The translations under genes and the position numbers were made by a program. 11,664 nucleotides of DNA, from contig JBAXOG010000153.1 of assembly GCA_037133395.1 (NCBI GenBank), positions 1 to 11,664 on the forward strand, in the 5' to 3' direction. The stretch is from CAIZQW01 sp037133395 (lineage in GTDB: Bacteria > Verrucomicrobiota > Kiritimatiellia > RFP12 > UBA1067). This document shows, one piece after another, positions 1-6,585 of this stretch. The first letter of the stretch is position 1; each line of letters begins with the position of its first letter. The notes under the pieces are model-generated. The model searched no databases. It had not been told where the DNA came from and worked only from the letters and a program-made list of their open reading frames with translations.

Positions 1-1632
1 CTCCTGAGTATTAAGCGCATCCATGCCAACAATCAGGACTGCCCCTTGCCTGGCGTCTCCGGCCAGAAGTCAGGCGATGGTCATTTCACCGAATATCAGA
101 CCTGGAAACTTCCTGCGGCAGACCTCTCAACGATCAGCATTGACGTGAACAAGCAGGCCACGGATCAGGGTGTACGTATCCGTTATAAACTTGAAGGTTA
201 CAACGCTGATTTCGGGGAGGTTGGCGGAGCCATGCGTTTAAGTGCGCGCCTCGTCAAAAAAAACCTCTCCGATTTTGTCGGCATCGCAAACTGGCATGTC
301 AGCGGCACCTCGCCTGGCTGGTCGACAAACAGGGCGGAGATCCCATTCCACGAGCAAACGCAGTCTATTCATGTCGTGCCTGACGTAGAAGCCCTCGATA
401 TATCCGTAGTCAGCGGCGGAGGTGTCGACACCGTTGGCTCGCTACTCATAACAGATATCTCTGTTTATCGTGTCCATAACCAAATTAGAGATCAAGATCC
501 CTGGCTGATCGCACGTTTCACCCCAGACAAGAATAAAAAGCCCTTATCTCCTTGGGTGCCTTACATGCGACCTGATTTTTCAGAAGTCGTCCAACTTCCG
601 CAACTCAACAACGTGAGCGCGCTCCAGTTCGCCGACCTCAGCAACACCTCCTACACAGAATATAATTTTCACACACCCATTCCGCCATCGATCCAGCCAG
701 GCGATGATCTACTCTTCGTCTGGAAATGGGCTTACTCCGTTGGAAGTGACGATATAGCCTCCCCGCTCGTATTTAACCGCCTCCTGCCTGGACGCTATCT
801 GTTACGCCTCCAGCGTGTCAACACCGATGCCACCCAGATACTCGAGGAGATCCAGCTTCCGGTTTTCGTGCCCACGCTTTACTACAAAACTCCCTGGTTT
901 ATAGTTCTCTGTTCAGTGATCATATCGGTTCTTCTTTTTGGCGTGATCGCCTGGCTCTATCGGCGTCGTATGAAAGCGCGGGTGGCCCACCTGGAGCTTT
1001 TGCAGAAGATCGAGCAGGAACGCATCCGTATTGCGCGCGATATTCATGACGACCTGGGATCCCGGATCACGCAAATCCGTTTTGTCGCTGAAACAGCCTT
1101 GCTGACAGAAACCCTTCCCGACGAATATCAAGAGACTCTGAAGGAGATCGTTGCTGGCACACTGGATGCCGGTCATCACCTCCACGAAATTCTCTGGTCT
1201 GTCAAGACGGAAAATGACACGGTGGAAGCCCTTGCCAATTATATCTCGCAGACCGTTGACAAGATGTGCTCATCCTGTAATATGCGATACAGACTTAACA
1301 TCCCGCCCTTTTTGCCTAAAGCAACCATTTCAAGTCAGGTGCGCTACGATCTCATGATGGCCATCCGTGAGGCTTTGACTAACGCACTCAAACATGCTCA
1401 AGCGACAGAGCTTAATATTCATCTTTTCGTCGACACCCAAAATCAACTCGTGATTAAGGTCTGTGACAACGGAAAAGGTTTTGAATTTAACAAAGAATAT
1501 GACGGGGAAGGTCTCAAAAACATCAAGGGACGCATGATGGATATCCACGGCACGGTCGAGTGGGCTCATGCAGCAACAGGTGGGACTGAAGTCGTGTTCA
1601 TCCTTGAATTAAAAAACGCCTCACTATCCTAA
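1..1632 (+). CDS. Sensor histidine kinase (HisKA_3 / NarX-DesK type), 5' end missing
   Basis: Membrane sensor kinase of a two-component system; it should phosphorylate the response regulator encoded 4 nt downstream. The frame is open from base 1 without a stop, so the N-terminus lies outside the window; the TTG at 46 is only an internal codon. Counting the first visible codon as residue 1, residues 1 to about 295 are extracytoplasmic and beta-rich. The part ending near residue 158 resembles a jelly-roll carbohydrate-binding fold (my inference from spacing, with a terminal ITDISVYRV strand). The later part ends in a Y_Y_Y-like segment (LLPGRYLLRLQ). One membrane helix spans about 299-320. It is followed by a coiled linker and the HisKA_3 box RIARDIHDDLG, with phospho-accepting H349. 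The HATPase_c domain has an N box around N461 (REALTNALKHA), D489-N-G-K-G-F, and a GLKNIKGRM box. Family and topology are secure; the ligand is unknown. A sugar ligand would suit the downstream mannosidase. Confidence 0.93.
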   Translation, partial: LLSIKRIHANNQDCPLPGVSGQKSGDGHFTEYQTWKLPAADLSTISIDVNKQATDQGVRIRYKLEGYNADFGEVGGAMRLSARLVKKNLSDFVGIANWHVSGTSPGWSTNRAEIPFHEQTQSIHVVPDVEALDISVVSGGGVDTVGSLLITDISVYRVHNQIRDQDPWLIARFTPDKNKKPLSPWVPYMRPDFSEVVQLPQLNNVSALQFADLSNTSYTEYNFHTPIPPSIQPGDDLLFVWKWAYSVGSDDIASPLVFNRLLPGRYLLRLQRVNTDATQILEEIQLPVFVPTLYYKTPWFIVLCSVIISVLLFGVIAWLYRRRMKARVAHLELLQKIEQERIRIARDIHDDLGSRITQIRFVAETALLTETLPDEYQETLKEIVAGTLDAGHHLHEILWSVKTENDTVEALANYISQTVDKMCSSCNMRYRLNIPPFLPKATISSQVRYDLMMAIREALTNALKHAQATELNIHLFVDTQNQLVIKVCDNGKGFEFNKEYDGEGLKNIKGRMMDIHGTVEWAHAATGGTEVVFILELKNASLS

Positions 1633-1636
1633 CATC

Positions 1637-2278
1637 ATGAGAAAAAAAGTCGTCATTGTCGAGGACAACCGGCCACTGCGAAACCAACTGGTCAAGGTAA
1701 TCAATCACTCGAAAAATTATGAGTGTCTTGACCATTTTGGGAATGCTGAACTTGCCTTGCAGATCATCCCCAAATTAAAGCCGGATCTGGTTTTAATGGA
1801 TATCGAGTTGCCCAAAATGGATGGTATTGCCTGTACCGTGCAACTCAAACGTGACGATCCAAACCTTCTGATCCTGATGCTCACGTCGTTCGAAGATACC
1901 GAGCGTGTGTTTAATGCATTAAAAGCGGGTGCCTGTGGATACCTCCTCAAGTCTGATACAACCGTTGATAAACTCCTCGGACGTATGGACGAAGCGTTCC
2001 AGGGCGGCTCTCCGATGACCTGTCATATCGCCCGAAAGGTGGTTCAATATTTCCATTCCTCTAATCAAGCCATACCCATGACCTCTACAACGGCGTTGTC
2101 CACCCGCGAGAAGGAAATATTAGAACTTCTGTCAACAGGCCTTATCTACAAGGAAATCGGTTCGAAGCTTGATATCAGCCCAGAAACAGTTCGGTCACAT
2201 GTCAAAAATATCTGCGAGAAACTTCATGTCAGCGGAAGGACCGAAGCGGTTTCAATCTATTCGCGGCAATTGAAATAA
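1637..2278 (+). CDS. NarL/FixJ-family response regulator
   Basis: DNA-binding response regulator, 213 aa, the usual length for the family. The receiver domain spans about residues 4-120 and has the acidic pair E9-D10, phospho-acceptor D55 (LVLMDIELP), T83 and K105, so the complete phosphorylation site is present. A LuxR/GerE-type helix-turn-helix covers about 152-205: LSTREKEILELLSTG, then KEIGSKLDISPETVRSHVKNI. It starts 4 nt after the kinase stop codon and is evidently co-transcribed and the kinase's partner. There is no clear Shine-Dalgarno sequence before the ATG, which suggests translational coupling. The next gene, a GH92 mannosidase, begins 33 nt downstream, making it the obvious candidate target or operon partner. 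Confidence 0.95.
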   Translation: MRKKVVIVEDNRPLRNQLVKVINHSKNYECLDHFGNAELALQIIPKLKPDLVLMDIELPKMDGIACTVQLKRDDPNLLILMLTSFEDTERVFNALKAGACGYLLKSDTTVDKLLGRMDEAFQGGSPMTCHIARKVVQYFHSSNQAIPMTSTTALSTREKEILELLSTGLIYKEIGSKLDISPETVRSHVKNICEKLHVSGRTEAVSIYSRQLK

Positions 2279-2311
2279 TCGTCTTATCTTAAAACCGGAG
2301 AAACGCACGCA

Positions 2312-4627
2312 ATGAAACACATCCTGATACCCGTTGTCGCCACTCTACTGTCGAGCGGCCTTCTCGCCGCCGAAGATCTCGTCTCCTACGTCCTGCCATT
2401 GATGGGCACGGACAGCGAATTCAAACTCTCTTCCGGTAATGTCTATCCCGCGATCGCAAGGCCGTGGGGCATGAATTTCTGGACGCCGCAGACGGGCAAG
2501 ATGGGGAATGGCTGGACGTATGGCTATGATGCCTATCAGATCGTGGGAATCAAGCAGACGCATCAGCCGAGCCCGTGGATCAATGACTACGGTCAGTTCT
2601 CCATCATGCCGGTTACAGGTAAGGCGGGCTTCACCGAAGAGGCGCGCGCCAGTTGGTTTTCGCACAAGGCTGAGAAGGCCACGCCGTATCGGTACAGTGT
2701 CTATCTGGCGGACTATGATACGACCGTCGAAGTGACGCCCACCGAACGTGCGGCGTTGTTCCATGTGACGTATCCTAAGACAGATCAAGCCTATATAGTT
2801 GTGGATGCGTTTGACAAAGGCTCGTACATCAAGATCATTCCCGAACAGCGTAAAATCGTGGGATGGTCTACGCGTAACAGCGGCGGCGTGCCCGCGAATT
2901 TTAAAAACTATTTTGTGCTGGTCTTTGATCAACCCTTTGTTACGGCGACTTCCTGGAAAGACAAGGAGCTGAAAGAAGGCACACTGGAGTTGCAGGACAA
3001 TCATGTCGGCGCGCGGGTGCAGTTCAAGGCCGCTGCTCGCGGTGACCGCATACACGTCCGTGTCGCCTCGTCATTCATCAGTCTTGAACAGGCGGAACTC
3101 AATTTGAAAGAGCTTGGTTCCGATTCCTTTGATGCGCTTTGCGAAAATGGCAAGCAGGCTTGGAACACGGAATTGGGCCGTATCGTGGTCGAGGGTGGCA
3201 CATTGGATCAGTATCGCGTCTTCTACACCTGCCTCTACCGCTCACTGCTCTTTCCGCGCATGTTTTACGAGATTGATGCCGCAGGCAAGCCGGTTCATTA
3301 CAGTCCCCATACGGGCGAGGTCAAGCCGGGATACTATTTTACGGACAGCGGCTTCTGGGATACCTTCCGTTCGCTCTTCCCGCTGTTGAATGTGTTCTAT
3401 CCGTCGATGAACGCCAAGATGACCGCAGGTCTGGAGAACTGCTATCGCGAGAGTGGCTGGCTGCCGGAGTGGGCGAGTCCGGGTCATCGCGATTGCATGG
3501 TCGGCAACAACTCGGCCTCAATCGTAGCGGATGCCTGGCTGAGCAACGCGCGCGGCGGCTATGATATCGCCACGCTTTATGGAGCGGTCGTACATGGCGC
3601 GGAGCATGCGCATCCGACAATCAAATCTACAGGAAGGCTAGGCGTTGAGGCCTATCTGGAACGCGGCTATGTACCGCGCGACATCGGCATCAACGAGAGC
3701 GCAGCGCGTACACTGGAATACGCGTATAACGACTGGTGCATCTGGAAATTAGCCGTTGATTTGAAGCATCCGCAGGCAGAGATTGATCGCTTTGCGAAGC
3801 GCGCCATGAACTATCAAAACCTTTTTTCAAAAGAAAAAGGGTGGATGGTCGGACGCAATGCGGACGGTACGTTCGACAAGGAGTTCAATCCCTTCAAATG
3901 GGGAGGCGATTTCACGGAAGGCAATAGCCTGCATTACTCGTGGTCGGTCTTTCACGATGTGCAGGGGCTGATCGACCTGATGGGCGGACGCAAACCATTT
4001 GTTGCGAAGCTGGATGAGATCTTTACGTTGCCGCCAGTCTTCGATGAAAGCTACTACAAGCAGGTGATCCATGAGATTCGCGAGATGCAAATCATGAACT
4101 TCGGGCAGTACGCTCACGGTAATCAGCCGATCCAGCATGTGATCTACCTCTATGCGTATGCGGGCGAACCCTGGAAGACCCAGCACTGGGCGCGCGAAGT
4201 GATGGACCGGCTCTACACGCCTACGCCAGACGGCTACTGCGGCGATGAAGATAACGGGCAGACCTCCGCGTGGTATGTCTGGTCCGCGCTTGGATTTTAT
4301 CCTGTGTGTCCCGGCAGTGGCGAAGTCGTGCTCGGCGCGCCGCTCTTCAAAAAAGCGACCGTGACCTTTGAGAACAACAAGAAGCTCATCATCAACGCGC
4401 CTGCCAACAGCGAGTCAAACCGTTATATACACAGCATGAAGATGAACAATAAAAAGTACACCCGGAATTTTTTGACCGTTGAGACGCTGAAAAAAGGTAC
4501 CACGCTGGACTTCGAGATGACGGACAACCCCAACGTCAGTCGGGGAACCACCGCCCAGGACTTGCCCTACTCTTTTTCCGGGAATACCGTGCAAGCCCAT
4601 CCGTCGGCAGCCAGTGGCAGCAAGTAA
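2312..4627 (+). CDS. Secreted GH92 alpha-mannosidase, probably alpha-1,2-specific
   Basis: Glycoside hydrolase family 92 exo-alpha-mannosidase (Ca2+-dependent, inverting), 771 aa, full length for the family. A signal peptide with hydrophobic core is visible at residues 1-20 (cleavage near LLAA|ED), so it acts in the periplasm or outside. A GGAG Shine-Dalgarno at 2297-2300 supports the ATG. Family blocks appear in order: PLMGTDSEF, NVYPAIARPWGMNFWTPQT, THQPSPWINDYGQF, SGFWDTFRSLFPLL, GWLPEWASPGHRDCMVGN, TEGNSLHYSWSVFHDVQGL, HGNQPIQHVIYLYAYAGEPWKTQ, GYCGDEDNGQTSAWYVWSALGFYP. Candidate catalytic residues are E536 (acid) and D645/D647 (base, in D-E-D). These sit at a constant +3 offset from the Bt3990 residues I recall (E533, D642, D644). 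H587-E588 matches the recalled H584-E585 pair linked to alpha-1,2 specificity, and W89 probably matches W88. The gene is 33 nt downstream of the response regulator and probably in the same operon. Confidence 0.95.
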   Translation: MKHILIPVVATLLSSGLLAAEDLVSYVLPLMGTDSEFKLSSGNVYPAIARPWGMNFWTPQTGKMGNGWTYGYDAYQIVGIKQTHQPSPWINDYGQFSIMPVTGKAGFTEEARASWFSHKAEKATPYRYSVYLADYDTTVEVTPTERAALFHVTYPKTDQAYIVVDAFDKGSYIKIIPEQRKIVGWSTRNSGGVPANFKNYFVLVFDQPFVTATSWKDKELKEGTLELQDNHVGARVQFKAAARGDRIHVRVASSFISLEQAELNLKELGSDSFDALCENGKQAWNTELGRIVVEGGTLDQYRVFYTCLYRSLLFPRMFYEIDAAGKPVHYSPHTGEVKPGYYFTDSGFWDTFRSLFPLLNVFYPSMNAKMTAGLENCYRESGWLPEWASPGHRDCMVGNNSASIVADAWLSNARGGYDIATLYGAVVHGAEHAHPTIKSTGRLGVEAYLERGYVPRDIGINESAARTLEYAYNDWCIWKLAVDLKHPQAEIDRFAKRAMNYQNLFSKEKGWMVGRNADGTFDKEFNPFKWGGDFTEGNSLHYSWSVFHDVQGLIDLMGGRKPFVAKLDEIFTLPPVFDESYYKQVIHEIREMQIMNFGQYAHGNQPIQHVIYLYAYAGEPWKTQHWAREVMDRLYTPTPDGYCGDEDNGQTSAWYVWSALGFYPVCPGSGEVVLGAPLFKKATVTFENNKKLIINAPANSESNRYIHSMKMNNKKYTRNFLTVETLKKGTTLDFEMTDNPNVSRGTTAQDLPYSFSGNTVQAHPSAASGSK

Positions 4628-4678
4628 CAATGAATGGCGCTAGCCGAATCGGTTAAATAACCAGAGACCTGTAAATAT
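4628..4678. other. Short convergent intergenic gap, no clear terminator
   Basis: These 51 nt separate the stop codons of the GH92 gene (+) and the sulfatase (-). The only dyad is GGTTA-AA-TAACC (about 4653-4664), whose 2-nt loop is too short for a convincing hairpin, and there is no GC-rich stem with a T-tract on either strand. Transcripts from the two genes may overlap, or termination may be Rho-dependent. Confidence 0.5.
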
Positions 4679-6139
4679 TCATTTCTTTTTTGAGTACATT
4701 TGAAAGTCTGGGTTGTACGTCCACAGGCTTAAGAACACCGCGGCTAAACGTTTGACTTTTTTTGGATTTTTCACTGCAAGGTCGGTGGTTTCGTTTCGGT
4801 CGGAGGCGAGATCGTAGAGTTCCCACGGCGGCAGGTGGTCGCGGTCGGTGCGTTGCAAACCTTTGCGGATGAGTTTCCAGTTGCCATCAATCACGGATTG
4901 CTGGCCGCCGTACTCGGGAAAGTCGTACGTCAGCGGCGGATGCGGCGCGGTCAGCGACTTGCCTTCAAACAATGGACGCACCGAGATGCCATCGCACGGC
5001 TGTGCTGTCACGCCAAGCACGTCGCAGATTGTCGGCAACATGTCCGGGAATGCGACGATTTCATCGCACGTCGCGCCGGCGGGTGTATGGCCAGGCCAGC
5101 GAACAATGAACGGGACCCGCATCCCGCCTTCGTGGAGGCTGCCCTTGAGGCCGCGCAGGCCAGCAACACTGTTGAAGAAACCAGTATCCACACCGCCAAC
5201 ATCGTGTGTAGCGCCGTTGTCGCTGGTGAAGATGACAAGCGTGTTCGTGGTCATATTATGCTCATCCAGCCACGCCATGACCTGTCCCACATGTTCGTCA
5301 AGGGAGGTGATCATGGCGGCATACGCGGCGTGCGGGCGGGGATGAGGAACATAGCCCTTTTCACCCAAATAAGGTTTTGCATCCCACTCCTTCGGATAAG
5401 TCTCAACGATCCGTTGCGGCGGCTGCAAGGACACGTGCGGCTCGGTGAACGGCAGATAGAGGAGGAACGGTTTGCCGTCCTTCGCACGCAGGTCAAGCCA
5501 GAGCTTGGCTTCGGCCACCAAACGGTCTGGTGCATAGTCCGAGCCTTGGAACTTCGCGAAATTATCCCCTTTCCCCCGGCCGGGGATGCCGTCCGGACCA
5601 TTGTTCAGTGTCTCTTTCTGATCGTCGTTCCAGAGGTATGACGGATAGTAGCTGTGCGCCTTGCGCTGGCACATGTAGCCGAAGAAGTGGTTGAGACCAT
5701 GCTTGGCTGGACTCCCCTCATTGTCCGGCATCCCCAGCCCCCATTTGCCGATGCCACAGGTGACATAACCAGCCTGCTGTTGGACGAGAGAAGGCCACGA
5801 CCGTGTACGCGCTGGCAGCGGGAACTGTCCTTCCCTACCAGCGGTTGCTTCCTTGTTGCCTCGAATCGGCGCATTCGCCAGATTCAGCCCCGTCATCAAC
5901 ACGCATCGAGATGGCGCGCAGACCGGAGCTCCTGAATAGGCTCGCGTAAAACGCGTTCCCTGGGATGCTAACCGATCTATGTGTGGCGTACGGATCTTCT
6001 TCTGTCCATAACAACCGACTTCCCCCCAACCCAAGTCATCGGCGAGGATGAAGACAATGTTCGGCCTAAGCCCCTCGGTACCATACAGCGGCACACAGGA
6101 TGCGAGGAGAAAGAAAGTCAGGATGATTTTGTGTTTCAT
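4679..6139 (-). CDS. Sulfatase (formylglycine-dependent, family S1), probable lipoprotein
   Basis: Hydrolyses sulfate esters, presumably on a polysaccharide. I chose the ATG at 6139 (486 aa) over an in-frame TTG three codons upstream; neither has a good Shine-Dalgarno. The N-terminus is a signal sequence ending LLASC15, which matches the lipobox pattern [LVI][ASTVI][GAS]C, so membrane anchoring is likely. Motifs: A-D34-D35-LGWGE (metal ligands), C74-A-P-S-R (the S1 signature; C74 becomes formylglycine, R78 supports it), GIGK132WG, TEPH235VS, SD307-N308-GATHD (metal ligands), and KGSLHEGGMRVPFIVRWPG. The C-terminal DGNWKLI...ELYDLASDRNETTDL segment is the usual sulfatase cap, so the protein is complete. 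It needs a separate maturase (anSME or FGE), not in this window. It is convergent with the mannosidase, and both fit breakdown of a sulfated mannose-containing glycan (inference). The subfamily and sulfate position cannot be read from sequence alone. Confidence 0.95.
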   Translation of the reverse strand: MKHKIILTFFLLASCVPLYGTEGLRPNIVFILADDLGWGEVGCYGQKKIRTPHIDRLASQGTRFTRAYSGAPVCAPSRCVLMTGLNLANAPIRGNKEATAGREGQFPLPARTRSWPSLVQQQAGYVTCGIGKWGLGMPDNEGSPAKHGLNHFFGYMCQRKAHSYYPSYLWNDDQKETLNNGPDGIPGRGKGDNFAKFQGSDYAPDRLVAEAKLWLDLRAKDGKPFLLYLPFTEPHVSLQPPQRIVETYPKEWDAKPYLGEKGYVPHPRPHAAYAAMITSLDEHVGQVMAWLDEHNMTTNTLVIFTSDNGATHDVGGVDTGFFNSVAGLRGLKGSLHEGGMRVPFIVRWPGHTPAGATCDEIVAFPDMLPTICDVLGVTAQPCDGISVRPLFEGKSLTAPHPPLTYDFPEYGGQQSVIDGNWKLIRKGLQRTDRDHLPPWELYDLASDRNETTDLAVKNPKKVKRLAAVFLSLWTYNPDFQMYSKKK

Positions 6140-6162
6140 AATTTGCAAAATGTCTTTTCTAC

Positions 6163-6309
6163 CTTGTCTATAACTTCAAGAGAATTGCCTTATTTCCTTA
6201 TTGCGTTATTGCCTTATTGAATTCGTGTGGTTCGTGTCATTCGATGCTAAAAAGTTATTCCCTCGTTTATTCCCGGAACCCCGGGCGGGGCGCTTGTCTA
6301 TAACTTCAA
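6163..6309. repeat. 17-nt direct repeat, two copies 130 bp apart
   Basis: CTTGTCTATAACTTCAA is present exactly at 6163-6179 and again at 6293-6309. The first copy lies about 24-40 nt upstream of the sulfatase ATG. Similarity ends abruptly at both sides of each copy. It may be a duplicated end of an inserted element or a repeated binding site. Confidence 0.75.
6185..6216. repeat. Four imperfect 8-nt tandem repeats (TTGCCTTA-like)
   Basis: Four consecutive 8-mers are seen: TTGCCTTA, TTTCCTTA, TTGCGTTA, TTGCCTTA. It looks like a small slipped-strand repeat just upstream of the sulfatase gene. No function is evident. Confidence 0.7.
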
Positions 6310-6342
6310 CATTTTTTCCGCGAAATACACTAATAACACGAA
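6220..6342. repeat. Inverted pair of TTCGTGT-rich segments
   Basis: On the + strand 6220-6240 reads as two TTCGTGT-type units in a row. The segment 6318-6342, read on the minus strand, gives TTCGTGTTATTAGTGTATTT, a similar phased pattern. The two face each other around about 75 nt that include one CGTTTATTCCCG copy. This suggests the decayed ends of a small mobile or repeat element; similarity between the arms is only partial. Confidence 0.4.
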
Positions 6343-6362
6343 ACAATGCCAATTTTCCTCTG

Positions 6363-6450
6363 CGGCTCACCGAGACGGTTCGCCCTACCCGCTTCGCACG
6401 GGGCATTTGCCTGATCCGAAGGAGGTAGGGCGAACCGTCCCGGTGAGCCG
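6363..6450. repeat. Large hairpin: 27-bp inverted repeat with one mismatch
   Basis: Arms 6363-6389 and 6424-6450 are inverted copies differing at a single base (A6373 against C6440, where the symmetric arm would have G). Inside, CTTCG (6392-6396) pairs with CGAAG (6417-6421), and GGC/GCC can close the tip, so nearly the whole 88 nt folds into one cruciform. No T-tract follows on either strand, so it is unlikely to be an intrinsic terminator. It resembles a REP/REPIN or small MITE-type element. Confidence 0.8.
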
Positions 6451-6497
6451 TAGTATGTTTCGCGCCATTCGATGCTTGACTCTGATTCCCAACTTGC

Positions 6498-6534
6498 TGA
6501 CACTTACTGACACTTCTAAGACTTATTGACACTT
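6498..6534. repeat. Three TGACACTT copies in a 10-nt-phased stretch
   Basis: TGACACTT occurs at 6498-6505, 6508-6515 and 6527-6534, with a degenerate AAGACTTA unit between the last two. The period is about 10 nt, one helical turn. It lies just downstream of the transporter stop codon. Function unknown; it may be decayed repeat sequence. Confidence 0.6.
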
Positions 6535-6585
6535 CCCTAAGTTACCCGTCCGTTTATTCCCGCTCGGCGGGTGGCGGGCTTGTTA

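Larger units (their letters stand above)
6140..6585. other. 446-nt repeat-rich intergenic region, no gene seen
   Basis: This gap between sulfatase and transporter (both -) carries short direct repeats, an inverted pair of TTCGTGT-rich segments and one large hairpin, listed separately. Open frames across it follow the repeats and show no recognisable domain or ribosome-binding site. It probably contains the sulfatase promoter near its left end, but I could not identify convincing -35/-10 boxes. Confidence 0.6.

Noticed and set aside
2345..3055. 236-aa open frame on the minus strand
   Set aside because: It lies inside the GH92 gene, which has continuous family motifs; the antisense frame shows no domain.
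4835..5641. 268-aa open frame on the plus strand
   Set aside because: It lies wholly within the sulfatase gene on the opposite strand, whose motifs and full length are unambiguous; it is a shadow of a GC-rich coding region.
6206..6532. 108-aa open frame on the minus strand in the sulfatase-transporter gap
   Set aside because: It runs through the direct repeats and the 88-nt hairpin, has no recognisable domain and no ribosome-binding site; its openness is explained by the repeats.
6559..6571. CCCGC-TCG-GCGGG just downstream of the transporter as a terminator
   Set aside because: A 5-bp stem with no T-run on the minus strand; better explained as part of the repeat following CGTTTATTCCCG.
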